Positions 21,825 through 31,438 of a stretch of 40,248 bases of DNA are shown here, in pieces. Each line of letters starts with the position of its first letter. Within the stretch, counting starts at the first letter, position 1. This DNA is from an uncultured Oscillospiraceae bacterium (GTDB lineage Bacteria; Bacillota; Clostridia; Oscillospirales; Oscillospiraceae): NCBI GenBank assembly GCA_947625355.1, contig CANQOA010000016.1, forward strand, positions 1-40,248. The letters run 5' to 3'. The notes beneath the pieces were generated by a model. The model was not told where the DNA came from and searched no databases. It saw nothing but the letters and a program-made list of their open reading frames with translations. The translations under genes were made by a program, and so were the position numbers.

Positions 21825-22457
21825 TCAGGGCGCCGCAGCCTCCTTCTCTCCGGGGGCGATGACCTCCGTCATGATCTGCTGATCCTCCTCCGCCGCCCGC
21901 AGGGCGTCCACCTTCTCCTGCAGCTGCCGGGCCGCGTCGCTCCCTGCCAGCTCCGGCAGGGGCGGCAGCTCCGCCAGGCTCTCCACGCCCATGGTCCGCA
22001 GAAAGAGGTCCGTCGTCCGGTACAGCGTGGGCCGGCCCACGGCCTCCAGATGGCCGCAGGGCTCGATCATGCCCCGCTCGGTGAGCACGCCCACGGTATA
22101 GGAGCTGTCCAGGCCCCGCATCTGCTCGATATAGGCCCTGGTCACCGGCTGGAAATAGGCCACCACCGCCAGCACCTCCAACGACGCCTGGCTGAGCTTG
22201 GGCGGCCGGCGCTGCTCCAGAGCGCGGGTGATGGCCGCGGCGTGCTCCGGGGCGCTGTGCAGCTGCAAAGAGTCGTTCAGCCGCACCAGGCGGATGCCCC
22301 GGCGGCCAGTTTCATATTCCTCCGCCAGCGACGCGGCCGCCGCCAGCACCGCGTCGGTGTCCGTGTCGGTGACCACGGCGATGCGCTCGGCCCGGACCGG
22401 CTCGCCGGAGGCGAACAGGATCGCCTCCAAAACGCTTTTCAGTTCCCTCTCATCCAT
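21825..22457 (-). CDS. scpB: segregation and condensation protein B
   Basis: Kleisin-associated subunit of the SMC-ScpAB condensin that compacts and segregates chromosomes. It has 210 residues with two winged-helix domains: LKSVLEAILFASGEPV at the start and LSQASLEVLAVVAYFQPVTR, the family's most conserved stretch, at about 90-125, then GRPTLYRTTDLFLRTMGV. It overlaps scpA by 8 nt, consistent with coupled synthesis of a stoichiometric complex. Confidence 0.96.
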   Translation of the reverse strand: MDERELKSVLEAILFASGEPVRAERIAVVTDTDTDAVLAAAASLAEEYETGRRGIRLVRLNDSLQLHSAPEHAAAITRALEQRRPPKLSQASLEVLAVVAYFQPVTRAYIEQMRGLDSSYTVGVLTERGMIEPCGHLEAVGRPTLYRTTDLFLRTMGVESLAELPPLPELAGSDAARQLQEKVDALRAAEEDQQIMTEVIAPGEKEAAAP

Positions 22458-23232
22458 AATCCATGCTCTCCAAAATAGCTTCCGTGTCCCCGCCGGTGAA
22501 CCGGACGGCGTAATCCTCCCCGGTCCGGTCGATGACCACGCTCCCCATGGAGCACATGGTCAGCAGGGAAAGGAACGTGGCCACGATCTCCGAGCGGCTC
22601 TCCGCCATGGCGTACAGCTGCCGCAGCGAGGCGCTCCCCCGCTCCCGCAGGTAGCCGATCAGCTGGCGGCTCTTCTCCTGCACGGAGTAGATGATGGGCC
22701 GGGGCACCGGCACCGACGCCGTCTCCTCCTTGGCGGGGATGCCTTTTTGCAGCATCCCGCCCAAGGCGGCCAGCAGCTCCCAGCCCTTGTGGCGGTAGTC
22801 GTACTCGCCGTATTTGGCCATGGGCTCCGGCGGCGTGGAATACAGCAGCGCCCCCCGCTCCAGGGCCTGGTCCATGGCGGGCAGGTTCTGCTTCACCGCC
22901 GCGAAGGCGTCCCGGCATTTGAGCTGCTCCAGACTGGTCATGAGCAGCTCCAGCTCCGAGACCTCCTCCGTGCCGGCCAGCAGGGTCTTGGTCTTGATGT
23001 ACACCAGATGGGAGGCCATCTGCACGAACTCGCTGGCCACCTCCAGGTCCATCTCCTGCATCTTGGCCAGCCAGGCAAGATACTGGTCCAGGATCTCAGC
23101 GATCTTGATGTCCCGGATCTCTATTTTGTTTTTGGCCAGCAGCATCAGGATCAGGGTCAGCGGACCTTCGAAGTCCTGCATCTCCTCCCGGCTCCGGATG
23201 ACGCCCTCCAGGTGAAAGGTGGGGTTTTCCAT
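22450..23232 (-). CDS. scpA: segregation and condensation protein A (kleisin)
   Basis: Kleisin bridging the SMC heads. It has 260 residues, the usual length. The N-terminal part FEGPLTLILMLLAKNKIEI contains the conserved F-x-G-P-L-x-L-L-L motif that binds SMC; the C-terminal winged helix (REIVATFLSLLTMCSMGSVV) binds the other SMC head. It is 4 nt downstream of the M50 protease gene, in a run with scpB. Confidence 0.95.
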   Translation of the reverse strand: MENPTFHLEGVIRSREEMQDFEGPLTLILMLLAKNKIEIRDIKIAEILDQYLAWLAKMQEMDLEVASEFVQMASHLVYIKTKTLLAGTEEVSELELLMTSLEQLKCRDAFAAVKQNLPAMDQALERGALLYSTPPEPMAKYGEYDYRHKGWELLAALGGMLQKGIPAKEETASVPVPRPIIYSVQEKSRQLIGYLRERGSASLRQLYAMAESRSEIVATFLSLLTMCSMGSVVIDRTGEDYAVRFTGGDTEAILESMDYG

Positions 23233-23236
23233 CGGT

Positions 23237-23920
23237 TCAGCTCACCAGTTCAAATGCAAATTCCGCGATGAAGAAAAGCTTGTCATAGAGCCAGCCCACC
23301 ACGCCGGAGATGACGCCGGAGGTGGCGCCGGTCAGCACCAGCAGCATCAGCAGGATCATGCCGTAGCGCTCGTAGCGCATGAGCTTGGCGTAGGCGCTGT
23401 CGCTGAGGAAGGCGAACAGCACCTTGGAGCCGTCCAGCGGCGAGATGGGCAGGATGTTGAACACCGCCAGCGAAAGGGACAGATAGGCGGTGGTCCACAC
23501 CATCTCCAGCACGGTCCGGGCCGCGGCGCTGTCCGCGGTCAGATACAGCGGCCGGTACAGCAGCCCGTACAGGAACAGGAACACGGCCGCGATGAGCAGA
23601 TTGCTCACCGGCCCGGCCAGGGCGGTGAGGGCCATGCCCTCCTTGGGCTTTTTGAAGCTGTACATATTCACCGGCACGGGCTTGGCCCATCCGAAATGGA
23701 ACAGCACCATCATCACCAGGCCCCAGGGGTCGATATGCCGCAGGGGGTTGAGGGTCAGCCGGCCGGCGTCCTTCGCCGTCCGGTCCCCCAGAGCGTAGGC
23801 CACCGCCCCGTGGCTCAGCTCGTGGAGCGTGATGCAGATCAGGGCCGGCAGCACCGAGAGGACGATGTCCCCCAGCACGGACCAGTCCAGCCCCCGCCAG
23901 ATATTGACAAGCGTGCTCAT
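23237..23920 (-). CDS. site-2 protease family protein (M50B, YwhC/Rip-like)
   Basis: Intramembrane zinc metalloprotease of 227 residues with about six hydrophobic segments. Zinc and catalytic residues are His33, Glu34 and His37 in HELSH; the third ligand is Asp163 in SPLDGSKV. The NPLRHIDPWG loop is typical of the soluble-domain-free M50B group. No PDZ or CBS domain is present. Location beside scpAB is common in Firmicutes. Its substrate is unknown. Confidence 0.92.
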   Translation of the reverse strand: MSTLVNIWRGLDWSVLGDIVLSVLPALICITLHELSHGAVAYALGDRTAKDAGRLTLNPLRHIDPWGLVMMVLFHFGWAKPVPVNMYSFKKPKEGMALTALAGPVSNLLIAAVFLFLYGLLYRPLYLTADSAAARTVLEMVWTTAYLSLSLAVFNILPISPLDGSKVLFAFLSDSAYAKLMRYERYGMILLMLLVLTGATSGVISGVVGWLYDKLFFIAEFAFELVS

Positions 23921-23921
23921 C

Positions 23922-24509
23922 TCACATCACCCGGGCGGATATCGCCCCCAGCAGTTCCTGCCGGCCCGTGCCCTTCTCCGCGGAAAAAGGCACCAGCAGC
24001 GTGTCCTCGGACAGTGCCAGGGTCTGGCGGATACGCGCCAGATTGGGCTCCATCTCGGACTTTTTCAGCTTGTCCCACTTGTTGGCCACCGCCACGAAGG
24101 GGCAGCCGCACCCGGCGAACAGGCCGGCCATCTGCCGGTCCAGGGCGGTGGGCTCATGGCGGCCGTCCAGGACATGGATGCCCAGGGCGATGCGCTCGCT
24201 CTCGGCGAAAAAGTCCTCCATGAGCCGTCCCCAGCGCTCCCGCTCGTCCATGGACACCTTGGCGTAGCCGTAGCCGGGCAGGTCCGCGAACCAGACCGCG
24301 CTGCCCACCAAAAAGTAGTTGATATTGGTGGTCTTGCCGGGGGCGGAGCCCACCCACGCCAGGTTCTTCCGGCCCAGCAGGCAGTTGATGACAGAGCTCT
24401 TGCCCACGTTGGACTTGCCGGCGAACACCACCAGCGGCCGGTCATCCCGGATGAAATCCGCTTTTTTGCCGGCGGACTTCACGAACTGGGCCGGATCAGT
24501 GCGTATCAT
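23922..24509 (-). CDS. engB: ribosome biogenesis GTPase EngB (YsxC)
   Basis: Essential GTPase for late assembly of the 50S subunit. It has 195 residues. G1 is GKSNVGKSS (31-39), then G3 DLPGYG and G4 NKWDK. The gene overlaps the end of lon by 14 nt; the lon-engB (lonA-ysxC) order is conserved from Bacillus to Clostridia. The M50 protease gene starts 2 nt after its stop. Confidence 0.97.
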   Translation of the reverse strand: MIRTDPAQFVKSAGKKADFIRDDRPLVVFAGKSNVGKSSVINCLLGRKNLAWVGSAPGKTTNINYFLVGSAVWFADLPGYGYAKVSMDERERWGRLMEDFFAESERIALGIHVLDGRHEPTALDRQMAGLFAGCGCPFVAVANKWDKLKKSEMEPNLARIRQTLALSEDTLLVPFSAEKGTGRQELLGAISARVM

Positions 24510-26859
24510 GCTGTTCCTCCCGGCACAGAGCGGCCTGCAGCACCGGCTCCACCGTATCGGCGGTGACGAAATTCAGCGCCGAGCGGACGGTCTGGTCGAT
24601 GTCGCGCAGATCCGGCTCGTTCTCCGCGGGGATGATGACCGTGTGGATGCCGGCGCGCAATGCGGCCATGGTCTTTTCCCGCAGTCCGCCGATGGGCAGC
24701 ACCCGGCCCCGGAGGGTGATCTCGCCGGTCATGGCCACGTCCTGGCGCACGGGGATGCCGCCCAGGGCGGACACCAGGCCCGTGCAGATGGTGACACCCG
24801 CCGAGGGGCCGTCCTTGGGCACCGCCCCCTCCGGGAAGTGGATATGGATGTCCTTGGTCTTATAGAAATCCGGGTCGATCCCCAGCTCCGCGGCATGGGC
24901 GCGGATATAGGTCAGGGCCGCGTGGGCCGACTCCTTCATCACGTCGCCCAGGTTGCCGGTCAGCTCCAGCTTGCCGGAGCCGTCCATGACGCCCACCTCG
25001 GCGTCCAGCATCTCGCCGCCCGCGGAGGTCCAGGCCAGCCCGTGGACCAGGCCCACCTTCGCCTCGCCGACGGAGGCGGTGTCCTTGTATTTGGCCGGGC
25101 CCAGCAGCTCCTCCAGGGAGCCGGCCCGCAGATATTTGGACCGGAACCTGCCCTCCACGATGCCGGCGGCGGTCTTGCGGCACACCGCGGCGATCTGCTG
25201 CTCCAGACGGCGCACGCCGCTCTCCCTGGTGTATTGGGCGATCATCTCCCGCAGCGCCCCGTCGTTGATGCGCAGCTGGTTGCCGTTCAGGCCGTGCTTT
25301 TTCCGCTGCTTGGGCAGCAGGTGGTCCCGGGCGATGGCCAGCTTTTCCTCGTCGGTATAGCTGGCGAACTCGATGACCTCCATCCGGTCCAGCAGCGCCG
25401 GCGGGATGGTGTCGGCGTTGTTGGCGGTGGTGATGAAGAACACCTCGGACAGGTCGAAGGGCAGCTCCAGGAAGTGGTCCCGGAACTGGCTGTTCTGCTC
25501 CGGGTCCAGCGCCTCCAGCAGCGCCGCGGAGGGGTCGCCCCGGTAATCGGAGCCCAGCTTGTCGATCTCGTCCAGCACCATCACCGGATTGCGGCTGCCG
25601 GCCTGCTGGATGCCCGCCATGATCCGGCCGGGCATGGCCCCCACATAGGTCTTGCGGTGGCCGCGGATCTCCGCCTCGTCGTGGATGCCGCCCAGGCTGA
25701 TGCGGCACAGCTTCCGCCCCATGGCCCGGGCGATGGACAGCGCGATGCTGGTCTTGCCCGTTCCCGGAGGGCCCAGAAAGCACAGGATCGAGCCCTTCTG
25801 GTCCGGGGTGAGCCGGCGCACGGCCAGATACTCCAGCACCCGCTCCTTGATCTTCTCCAGACCGAAGTGGTCCGCGTCCAGCGCCTGGCGCACCGCGTCG
25901 ATGTCCAGGTTGTCCTGGGTGGAACGCTCCCAGGGGATCTCCAGGCAGATGTCCAGATAGGTGCGGATCACGGCGGACTCGGCGCTGCCGAAGGGCTGCT
26001 TGGCCAGGCGGCCGATCTCCTTGTTGAGCTTGGCCTCCACCTCCCGGGGCAGCTTGGCCCGCGCCACGGCGGCACGGTATTCCTCCGTGTCGTCGGTATA
26101 GCCGTCCTCCTCCCCCAGTTCCGCCTGGATGGTGCGCAGCTGCTCCCGCAGGAACATCTCCCGCTGCACCCGCTTCATCCGCTTGGCGGCCTCCTCATGG
26201 ATGGACTGCTCCACGTCCAGGATGTCCAGCTCCCAGCGGATGAGCCGGTTCACCAGCGCCAGCCGGCGCATGGGCCGCAGCTCCTCCAGCACCAGCTGCT
26301 TCTGGTCGGCGCGCATGTAGATGTTCTGGGTCACATAGTCGGCCACATAGCCGGCGTCCGAGCTGCCCAGGATATCCCGCATCAGGTCCTCCAGGTCCAG
26401 CCCGGAGCCCTGGGCATACTTCTCCAGCAGCCCGTAGCACTGGCGGATCAGCGCCTCGGCCTTCACCGCCGTGCGGGGACTGGTCTCCGTCTGCAGCAGC
26501 TCCACCTGGGCGGTGATATAGGGCTTCATGGGGCCCAGCCGGGCCAGGTAGCCCCGCTCTGTGCCCTCCACCATCACCTTGGCGCCCTCCTCGTCGGGCA
26601 CCCGCAGCACCTGATGGACCCGGCAGACCGTCCCGACCTTATAGAGGCTGTCCGCCCCTGTGACGGCCTCCGCCGCCGGGTCCCGCTGGGCGACCAGGAA
26701 CAGCACCTGGTCGGCCTCCATGGCCGCGTCCAGCGCCGCCAGAGACTCCGCCCTCTCCACGTCGAATATGAGCCGCATCCCCGGGAACACGCTGATGCCC
26801 CGCAGGGGGATCAGCGGCAGCGTCTGATAGCGGGATACGGTGGTCGCTTCAGTATCCAT
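24496..26859 (-). CDS. lon: ATP-dependent Lon protease
   Basis: Cytoplasmic AAA+ protease for damaged and regulatory proteins. It has 787 residues, standard for LonA: an N-terminal LON domain (about 12-205), coiled linker, AAA+ module with Walker A GPPGTGKT (363-370) and protease domain with the Ser686-Lys729 dyad (PKDGPSAG and [10 protein letters not shown]). Spacing of the dyad equals that of E. coli Lon. Its ribosome site AAGAGGT lies 7-8 nt before the ATG. A short hairpin separates it from clpX. Confidence 0.98.
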   Translation of the reverse strand: MDTEATTVSRYQTLPLIPLRGISVFPGMRLIFDVERAESLAALDAAMEADQVLFLVAQRDPAAEAVTGADSLYKVGTVCRVHQVLRVPDEEGAKVMVEGTERGYLARLGPMKPYITAQVELLQTETSPRTAVKAEALIRQCYGLLEKYAQGSGLDLEDLMRDILGSSDAGYVADYVTQNIYMRADQKQLVLEELRPMRRLALVNRLIRWELDILDVEQSIHEEAAKRMKRVQREMFLREQLRTIQAELGEEDGYTDDTEEYRAAVARAKLPREVEAKLNKEIGRLAKQPFGSAESAVIRTYLDICLEIPWERSTQDNLDIDAVRQALDADHFGLEKIKERVLEYLAVRRLTPDQKGSILCFLGPPGTGKTSIALSIARAMGRKLCRISLGGIHDEAEIRGHRKTYVGAMPGRIMAGIQQAGSRNPVMVLDEIDKLGSDYRGDPSAALLEALDPEQNSQFRDHFLELPFDLSEVFFITTANNADTIPPALLDRMEVIEFASYTDEEKLAIARDHLLPKQRKKHGLNGNQLRINDGALREMIAQYTRESGVRRLEQQIAAVCRKTAAGIVEGRFRSKYLRAGSLEELLGPAKYKDTASVGEAKVGLVHGLAWTSAGGEMLDAEVGVMDGSGKLELTGNLGDVMKESAHAALTYIRAHAAELGIDPDFYKTKDIHIHFPEGAVPKDGPSAGVTICTGLVSALGGIPVRQDVAMTGEITLRGRVLPIGGLREKTMAALRAGIHTVIIPAENEPDLRDIDQTVRSALNFVTADTVEPVLQAALCREEQHDTH

Positions 26860-26879
26860 AGCAAATACCTCTTATCGGG

Positions 26880-26904
26880 AAAAGGCCGCACGTGCGTGCG
26901 GCCT
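26880..26904 (-). terminator. weak terminator or attenuator between clpX and lon
   Basis: A perfect 9-bp stem (26883-26891 with 26896-26904), 4-nt loop, followed on the minus strand by only four T residues. It could let part of the transcript continue into lon. No CtsR- or HrcA-type site was recognised nearby. Confidence 0.6.
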
Positions 26905-26927
26905 GCTCCTATCTGAAAAAACGTCGG

Positions 26928-28211
26928 TCACGACGCGTCCTGCGCCAGCTTCCTGCGCCGGTAGATGACCGGGCGGGAGCCGCTCTTGACGCTGTCGGCG
27001 GTGATGATGACCCGCTCGATGGTGTCGTCGGAGGGCACCTCATACATGATGGAGGTCATCAAGCTCTCCATGATGCTCCGCAGACCGCGGGCGCCGATGT
27101 CCATCTCGATGGCCTTGTCCGCCACCGCCTCCAGGGCGTTCGGGTCGAACTCCAGCTTCACGTCGTCATAGGCCAGCAGGGCCTGATACTGCTTCACCAG
27201 GGCGTTTTTCGGCTCCGTCAGGATGCGCACCAGATCCTCCCTGTCCAGGCTGTCCAGGGTGGTGACCACCGGCAGCCGGCCGATGAGCTCGGGGATGATG
27301 CCGAACTTCAAAAGGTCCTGGGACTGGACATGGCGCAGCACCTCGCCCACATCCTTCTCCTTCCGGGAGGACACCTGGGCGCCGAAGCCCATGCTCTTGC
27401 GGTCCAGCCGGTTCTCGATGATCTTCTCCAGGCCGTCGAAAGCGCCGCCGCAGATGAACAGGATATTGCTGGTGTCGATGTGGATGAACTCCTGGTGGGG
27501 ATGCTTGCGCCCGCCCTGGGGCGGCACCGCCGCGACGGTCCCCTCCAGGATCTTCAAAAGCGCCTGCTGGACGCCCTCGCCGGACACGTCCCGGGTGATG
27601 GAGGTGTTCTCGCTCTTGCGGGAGATCTTGTCGATCTCGTCGATGTAGATGATGCCCTGCTGGGCCCGCTCCACGTCAAAGTCGGCCGCCTGCAGCAACC
27701 GCAGGAGGATGTTCTCCACGTCCTCGCCCACATAGCCGGCCTCCGTCAGAGTGGTGGCGTCGGCGATGGCGAAGGGCACGTTCAGCATCCGGGCCAGGGT
27801 CTGGGCAAACAGCGTCTTGCCGCTGCCGGTGGGACCCACCAGCAGGATATTGGACTTCTGCAGGTCCACGTCGTTCTGCTCCCGGTGGAGGATGCGCTTA
27901 TAGTGGTTGTACACCGCCACCGAAAGGGAGACCTTCGCCCGGTCCTGGCCGATGATATAGTCGTCCATGGCCTTCTTGATCTCCCGGGGCACGGGCACAT
28001 CCTTGGGGTCCATGATAGCCTTTTCCGCGGGGCCGTCCAGGGTGAAGTCCTGATAGTCCTCCTGAAATTCCTCCCCCAGGATGCTCAGGCACAGCCGCAC
28101 GCACTCGTCGCATATATAGGCGTCGTTGCCGGCGATCAGCCGCTGGACCTGGGATTGGGGCTTGCCGCAAAAGCTGCATCGAAGCGTTTTTTTCTCGCCC
28201 TCTCTCGGCAT
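26928..28211 (-). CDS. clpX: ClpX ATPase subunit of the ClpXP protease
   Basis: AAA+ unfoldase feeding substrates to ClpP. It has 427 residues. The N-terminal zinc-binding domain has Cys12, Cys15, Cys34 and Cys37; Walker A GPTGSGKT is at 126-133, and the sensor region [12 protein letters not shown] is present. The ClpP-docking loop, IGF in most ClpX, reads MGF here (KSMGFGAQ), a conservative change. It starts just after clpP, whose last codons contain its AGAGG ribosome site. Confidence 0.98.
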   Translation of the reverse strand: MPREGEKKTLRCSFCGKPQSQVQRLIAGNDAYICDECVRLCLSILGEEFQEDYQDFTLDGPAEKAIMDPKDVPVPREIKKAMDDYIIGQDRAKVSLSVAVYNHYKRILHREQNDVDLQKSNILLVGPTGSGKTLFAQTLARMLNVPFAIADATTLTEAGYVGEDVENILLRLLQAADFDVERAQQGIIYIDEIDKISRKSENTSITRDVSGEGVQQALLKILEGTVAAVPPQGGRKHPHQEFIHIDTSNILFICGGAFDGLEKIIENRLDRKSMGFGAQVSSRKEKDVGEVLRHVQSQDLLKFGIIPELIGRLPVVTTLDSLDREDLVRILTEPKNALVKQYQALLAYDDVKLEFDPNALEAVADKAIEMDIGARGLRSIMESLMTSIMYEVPSDDTIERVIITADSVKSGSRPVIYRRRKLAQDAS

Positions 28212-28217
28212 GGATGC

Positions 28218-28805
28218 TTACCTCTTCGTGATGATCTTGTCGATGATGCCGTATTCCTGGGCCTCCTGGGCGGTCATGAAGTTGTCCCGCTCGCAGGCGG
28301 CCACGATCTCCTCGTAGCTCTTGCCCGTATTGCCGGCCAGGATGTGGTTCAGCCGCTCCTTGATCGTCTCCAGGCGCTTGAGATGGATGGCCATATCGGT
28401 GATCTGGCCCTGGGTGCCGGCGGAGGGCTGGTGGATCATGATCTCGGCGTTGGGCAGGGCGATGCGCTTGCCCGGAGCGCCGCTGGAGAGCAGGAACGCG
28501 GCCATGCTGGCGGCGAGCCCCACGCAGATGGTGGACACGTCGCACTTGATATACTGCATGGTGTCATAGATGGCCATGCCGGCCGTGACGCTGCCGCCGG
28601 GGGAGTTGATATAGAACTGGATGTCCTTGTCCGGGTCCTGCCCCTCCAGGTACAGCATCTGGGCCACGATCAGCGAAGCGGTGGTATCGTTGACTTCCTC
28701 CGACAGCATGATGATCCGGTCGTTGAGAAGCCGGGAGAAGATGTCGTAGGACCGTTCCCCGCGGGAGGTCTGTTCCACCACATACGGTACTAAGCTCATG
28801 TTCAT
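28218..28805 (-). CDS. clpP: ClpP protease subunit
   Basis: Serine protease chamber of ClpXP. From the ATG at 28805 (AAAGGAG 4-7 nt upstream) it has 195 residues. The catalytic triad is Ser100 (GLAASMAA), His125 (MIHQPSAG) and Asp174 (CERDNF), with spacing identical to E. coli ClpP. A second ATG two codons on is equally possible. The frame extends upstream without support. A 67-bp gap separates it from tig, with a TTGACA but no convincing -10. Confidence 0.97.
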   Translation of the reverse strand: MNMSLVPYVVEQTSRGERSYDIFSRLLNDRIIMLSEEVNDTTASLIVAQMLYLEGQDPDKDIQFYINSPGGSVTAGMAIYDTMQYIKCDVSTICVGLAASMAAFLLSSGAPGKRIALPNAEIMIHQPSAGTQGQITDMAIHLKRLETIKERLNHILAGNTGKSYEEIVAACERDNFMTAQEAQEYGIIDKIITKR

Positions 28806-28872
28806 GACGCTCCTTTCCATGCGCTGGGCTTTTGTCAAGCGGCTTTAAAAGCCTATCCAAAAACTGCCTGGC

Positions 28873-30354
28873 TTATTCCGCCTTGGGATCGGCGTCGGCC
28901 TCGGCCGACTCGGCCTTTTTGGCGGTCTTTCTGGGCGCGCGCTTTTTGGGCGCGCTCTCCGTCTCGCCCTCGGCGGCCGGCTCGGCGTCGGCCTTCTTGG
29001 CCGTTCTGCGCTTCTTGGCGGGCGCGCTCTCCCCGGCCGCGGGCTCCTCCGCCGGCGCGGGCTCCTCGGCCGCGGGCTCGGTGGGCACGCCGGTGTCAAA
29101 GATGAGCTGGGCAGCCTTGCGGGTCTTGATGTCGCCCTCCAGCACTTCCTTCGCCAGGGACGCCTTCACCTGCTCGAGCTCCATATTGTACTGCTCGGCC
29201 AACTTCTTGTACTCCTCCTCGATCTCCTCGTCGGAGACCTGGATATCCTCCGCCTCGGCGATCTTGTCCAGGACCACGTCGGTCTTGGCCCGGCGCTCGG
29301 CGGTGGGACGGACCTGGGCGCGGAAGCTGTTCACATCCTGGCCCAGATATTTCAGGTAAAGCTCCAGGTTCAGCCCGTTCATCTGCAGGTTCCGGTCATA
29401 TTCCCGCACCATGCTGTCCAGCTGTTCCTCGATCATGGCGTCGGGGATGTCGGCGGTCATGTTGTCGCCGGCCTTCTCGATGAGGGCGGACTGATAGGCG
29501 CTCTCGGCGTCGGCCTCGGCGGCCTTGGTCAGCTTCTCGCGGATGGAGGCCTTGTACTCGTCCAGGGTGTCGAACTCGCTGACGTCCTTGGCGAACTCGT
29601 CGTCCAGGTCGGGCATCTGGTTCTCCTTGACCTCGTTGCACTTGACGTGGAACACCGCCGCCTTGCCGGCCAGGGACTTTTCGTGGTAGTCCTCGGGGAA
29701 GGTGACGTTGACGTCCCGCTCCTCGCCGGCGGACATGCCCACCACCTGGTCCTCGAAGCCGGGGATGAACGCGCCGGAGCCCAGGACCAGGTTGTGGCCC
29801 TCGTCCTTGCCGCCGTCGAAGGGCACGCCGTCCACGCTGCCCTCATAGTCGATGACGGCGGTGTCGCCCTGCTGGGCGGCTCGGTCCACGGTCACGATGC
29901 GGCTGTTGCGGCGGCGGGTCTTTTCCACCTCCGCGTCCACCTGCTCGTCGGTGATCTCCACCTTGGCCTTGGGGGCCTCCAGGCCCTTATACTGGCCCAG
30001 GGTGGCCTCCGGCCATACGGCCGTCAGGAAGGAAAGCGTCAGTTCTTTGTCCTCAGACACATTCACGGCCTTCACGGCGGGGGTGCCCACGACGCGCAGG
30101 TCCTCCTGCTTGGCCGCGAAGGTGAACGCCTCGGGGGCCAGGTCGTCGGCGGCGTCGTCGTAGAACACGTCCTTTCCGTACATGCCCTCGATGACCATGC
30201 GGGGGGCCTTGCCCTTGCGGAAGCCCTGGACGAAGATCTTGCTCTTGTTCTTCAGATAGGCGCCGTTGACCGCCTTCTCGAAGGCGGCGGCATCGATCAC
30301 CACATCAAAGGTGACGGTGCTCTTTTCTTTCTTTTCTACGTTCTTTACGATCAT
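28873..30354 (-). CDS. tig: trigger factor with histone-like C-terminal tail
   Basis: Ribosome-associated chaperone and peptidyl-prolyl isomerase. The ribosome-docking signature appears as GFRKGKAPRMVIEGMYG (about 45-61), followed by the FKBP-type domain (GDTAVIDYEGSVDGVPFDGG, about 164-183) and the C-terminal helical arms to about 420. Trigger factors are usually about 430 residues; this has 493. The last 70 residues are low-complexity: Ala/Pro/Glu-rich, then KKRRTAKK and PKKRAPRKTAKK, resembling histone H1-type tails, and an acidic end. The tig-clpP-clpX-lon order is conserved. Confidence 0.96.
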   Translation of the reverse strand: MIVKNVEKKEKSTVTFDVVIDAAAFEKAVNGAYLKNKSKIFVQGFRKGKAPRMVIEGMYGKDVFYDDAADDLAPEAFTFAAKQEDLRVVGTPAVKAVNVSEDKELTLSFLTAVWPEATLGQYKGLEAPKAKVEITDEQVDAEVEKTRRRNSRIVTVDRAAQQGDTAVIDYEGSVDGVPFDGGKDEGHNLVLGSGAFIPGFEDQVVGMSAGEERDVNVTFPEDYHEKSLAGKAAVFHVKCNEVKENQMPDLDDEFAKDVSEFDTLDEYKASIREKLTKAAEADAESAYQSALIEKAGDNMTADIPDAMIEEQLDSMVREYDRNLQMNGLNLELYLKYLGQDVNSFRAQVRPTAERRAKTDVVLDKIAEAEDIQVSDEEIEEEYKKLAEQYNMELEQVKASLAKEVLEGDIKTRKAAQLIFDTGVPTEPAAEEPAPAEEPAAGESAPAKKRRTAKKADAEPAAEGETESAPKKRAPRKTAKKAESAEADADPKAE

Positions 30355-30426
30355 GGACTGACTTCTCCTTCCTAGATTACGGGGGAAATATAATAAATTA
30401 TCGATCGCATAATGACACAGCGTTTT

Positions 30427-30455
30427 ATTTTACCAAATATTACAGTATCTTGCAA
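30427..30455 (-). promoter_or_regulatory. tig promoter
   Basis: Minus-strand -35 TTGCAA (30450-30455), 17-bp spacer, -10 TAAAAT (30427-30432). The -35 lies within the last codons of the upstream phosphoesterase gene. It would give a leader of about 65 nt before the tig ATG, which has a good AAGGAGA site. Confidence 0.7.
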
Positions 30456-31129
30456 GGGTTAAAATCCACCGCATCGCCGGAAACGCATAGGTGGCGCGTA
30501 TTTTCATAGTACCCATTGAAGGCCAGACGCAGACTTTCCGCGTGCAGATGGCCGCTGGCGCACGTTTTCGCGCCGTATTCCCGCAGCAGCGCCAATATCT
30601 CCGGGCAGGCATAGGCGCCGTATTTGGGCGGATAATGGAGAAAGACATACTTGTCCCGCTCTCCGGCGGCCTTCAGCGACGCCTCCAGGCGCAGGATCTC
30701 CCGGCTGATGAGCTTTTTGTCGTGCTCCGTGCCCCGGGCCTCGTCATAGAACCATCCCTTGGTGCCGCAGACGGCGGCGTTTTCGCCGTAGGGATAGAAG
30801 TTGTTGTGGAGGATGGAGACGGTGGAGATCCCATTTTTTTCAAAAAAAGCATTCATCTTGGCTGCGGAGGTCCACCAATAGTCGTGGTTGCCCTTGAGGA
30901 CGATCTTCCGGCCCGGCAGGCGGTCGATGAACCGGAAGTCCTCCAGCGCGCCGTCCAGGTCCAGGGCCCAGCTGGTGTCCCCGCACAGCACGCAGACGTC
31001 CTCCGGTCCCAGCGCGGAGAACCCCTCCTCCAGCCGGCGCACATGGTCCTTCCACTTGGGTCCGAACACATCCATGGGCTTGTCCGTCCCCAGGGACAGG
31101 TGCATATCCCCAATGGCATAAAGTGACAT
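30440..31129 (-). CDS. metallophosphoesterase
   Basis: Calcineurin-like phosphoesterase of 229 residues with no signal peptide. The metal-binding motifs are in order: AIGDMHLS (D-x-H), CGDTSW (GD-x-x), KGNHDYWW (GNHD) and ASGHLHAES (GH-x-H type). The substrate is not predictable; relatives are annotated as serine/threonine phosphatases. It is divergent from the DUF1540 gene and precedes tig in the same direction, which has its own promoter at the end of this gene. Confidence 0.9.
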   Translation of the reverse strand: MSLYAIGDMHLSLGTDKPMDVFGPKWKDHVRRLEEGFSALGPEDVCVLCGDTSWALDLDGALEDFRFIDRLPGRKIVLKGNHDYWWTSAAKMNAFFEKNGISTVSILHNNFYPYGENAAVCGTKGWFYDEARGTEHDKKLISREILRLEASLKAAGERDKYVFLHYPPKYGAYACPEILALLREYGAKTCASGHLHAESLRLAFNGYYENTRHLCVSGDAVDFNPCKIL

Positions 31130-31178
31130 CGAATAATCGTCCCCTCCGCGCAGATACTACCCCCGAGGTGATCAGAGG

Positions 31179-31373
31179 ATGGAAGAGAAAAAGAACTGCG
31201 GCGGCCGGGATTGCATCAACGGCGTGTGCTGCACTGTGTCCAATTGCAGACACCACACCCTCGGCGACCAGTGCACCGCGACCCATATCAACGTCAAGAG
31301 CGAAGACGCCCTCACCAAGGCGGAGACCTTCTGCGGCACCTTCGCGCCTGTGGACACCTGGCAGTATGTGTGA
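31179..31373 (+). CDS. DUF1540 domain protein
   Basis: Small protein of 64 residues with seven cysteines; the N-terminal CGGRDCINGVCCTVSNCRHH pattern fits the DUF1540 family, which is common in Clostridia and often tied to sporulation or metal binding. Function is unknown. GAGGTGAT lies about 8-15 nt before the ATG. It is transcribed on its own, divergent from the phosphoesterase, and a stem-loop (31378-31401) follows its stop. Confidence 0.85.
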   Translation: MEEKKNCGGRDCINGVCCTVSNCRHHTLGDQCTATHINVKSEDALTKAETFCGTFAPVDTWQYV

Positions 31374-31377
31374 CCTC

Positions 31378-31401
31378 AGGAGCGGCCGTCGGGCCGCTCC
31401 T
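31378..31401. terminator. stem-loop between convergent DUF1540 and thrC genes
   Basis: A perfect 10-bp GC-rich stem (31378-31387 with 31392-31401) and a GTCG loop. Neither side has a T-run, so it is an atypical terminator; its place between convergent genes supports that role. Confidence 0.55.
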
Positions 31402-31438
31402 ACATACGTCGCGCGCTATGCCGCGGCCGCGCGTCAGC

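Noticed and set aside
24319-26916. Plus-strand frame of 865 codons
   Set aside because: Antisense of lon and part of engB; composition typical of a shadow frame.
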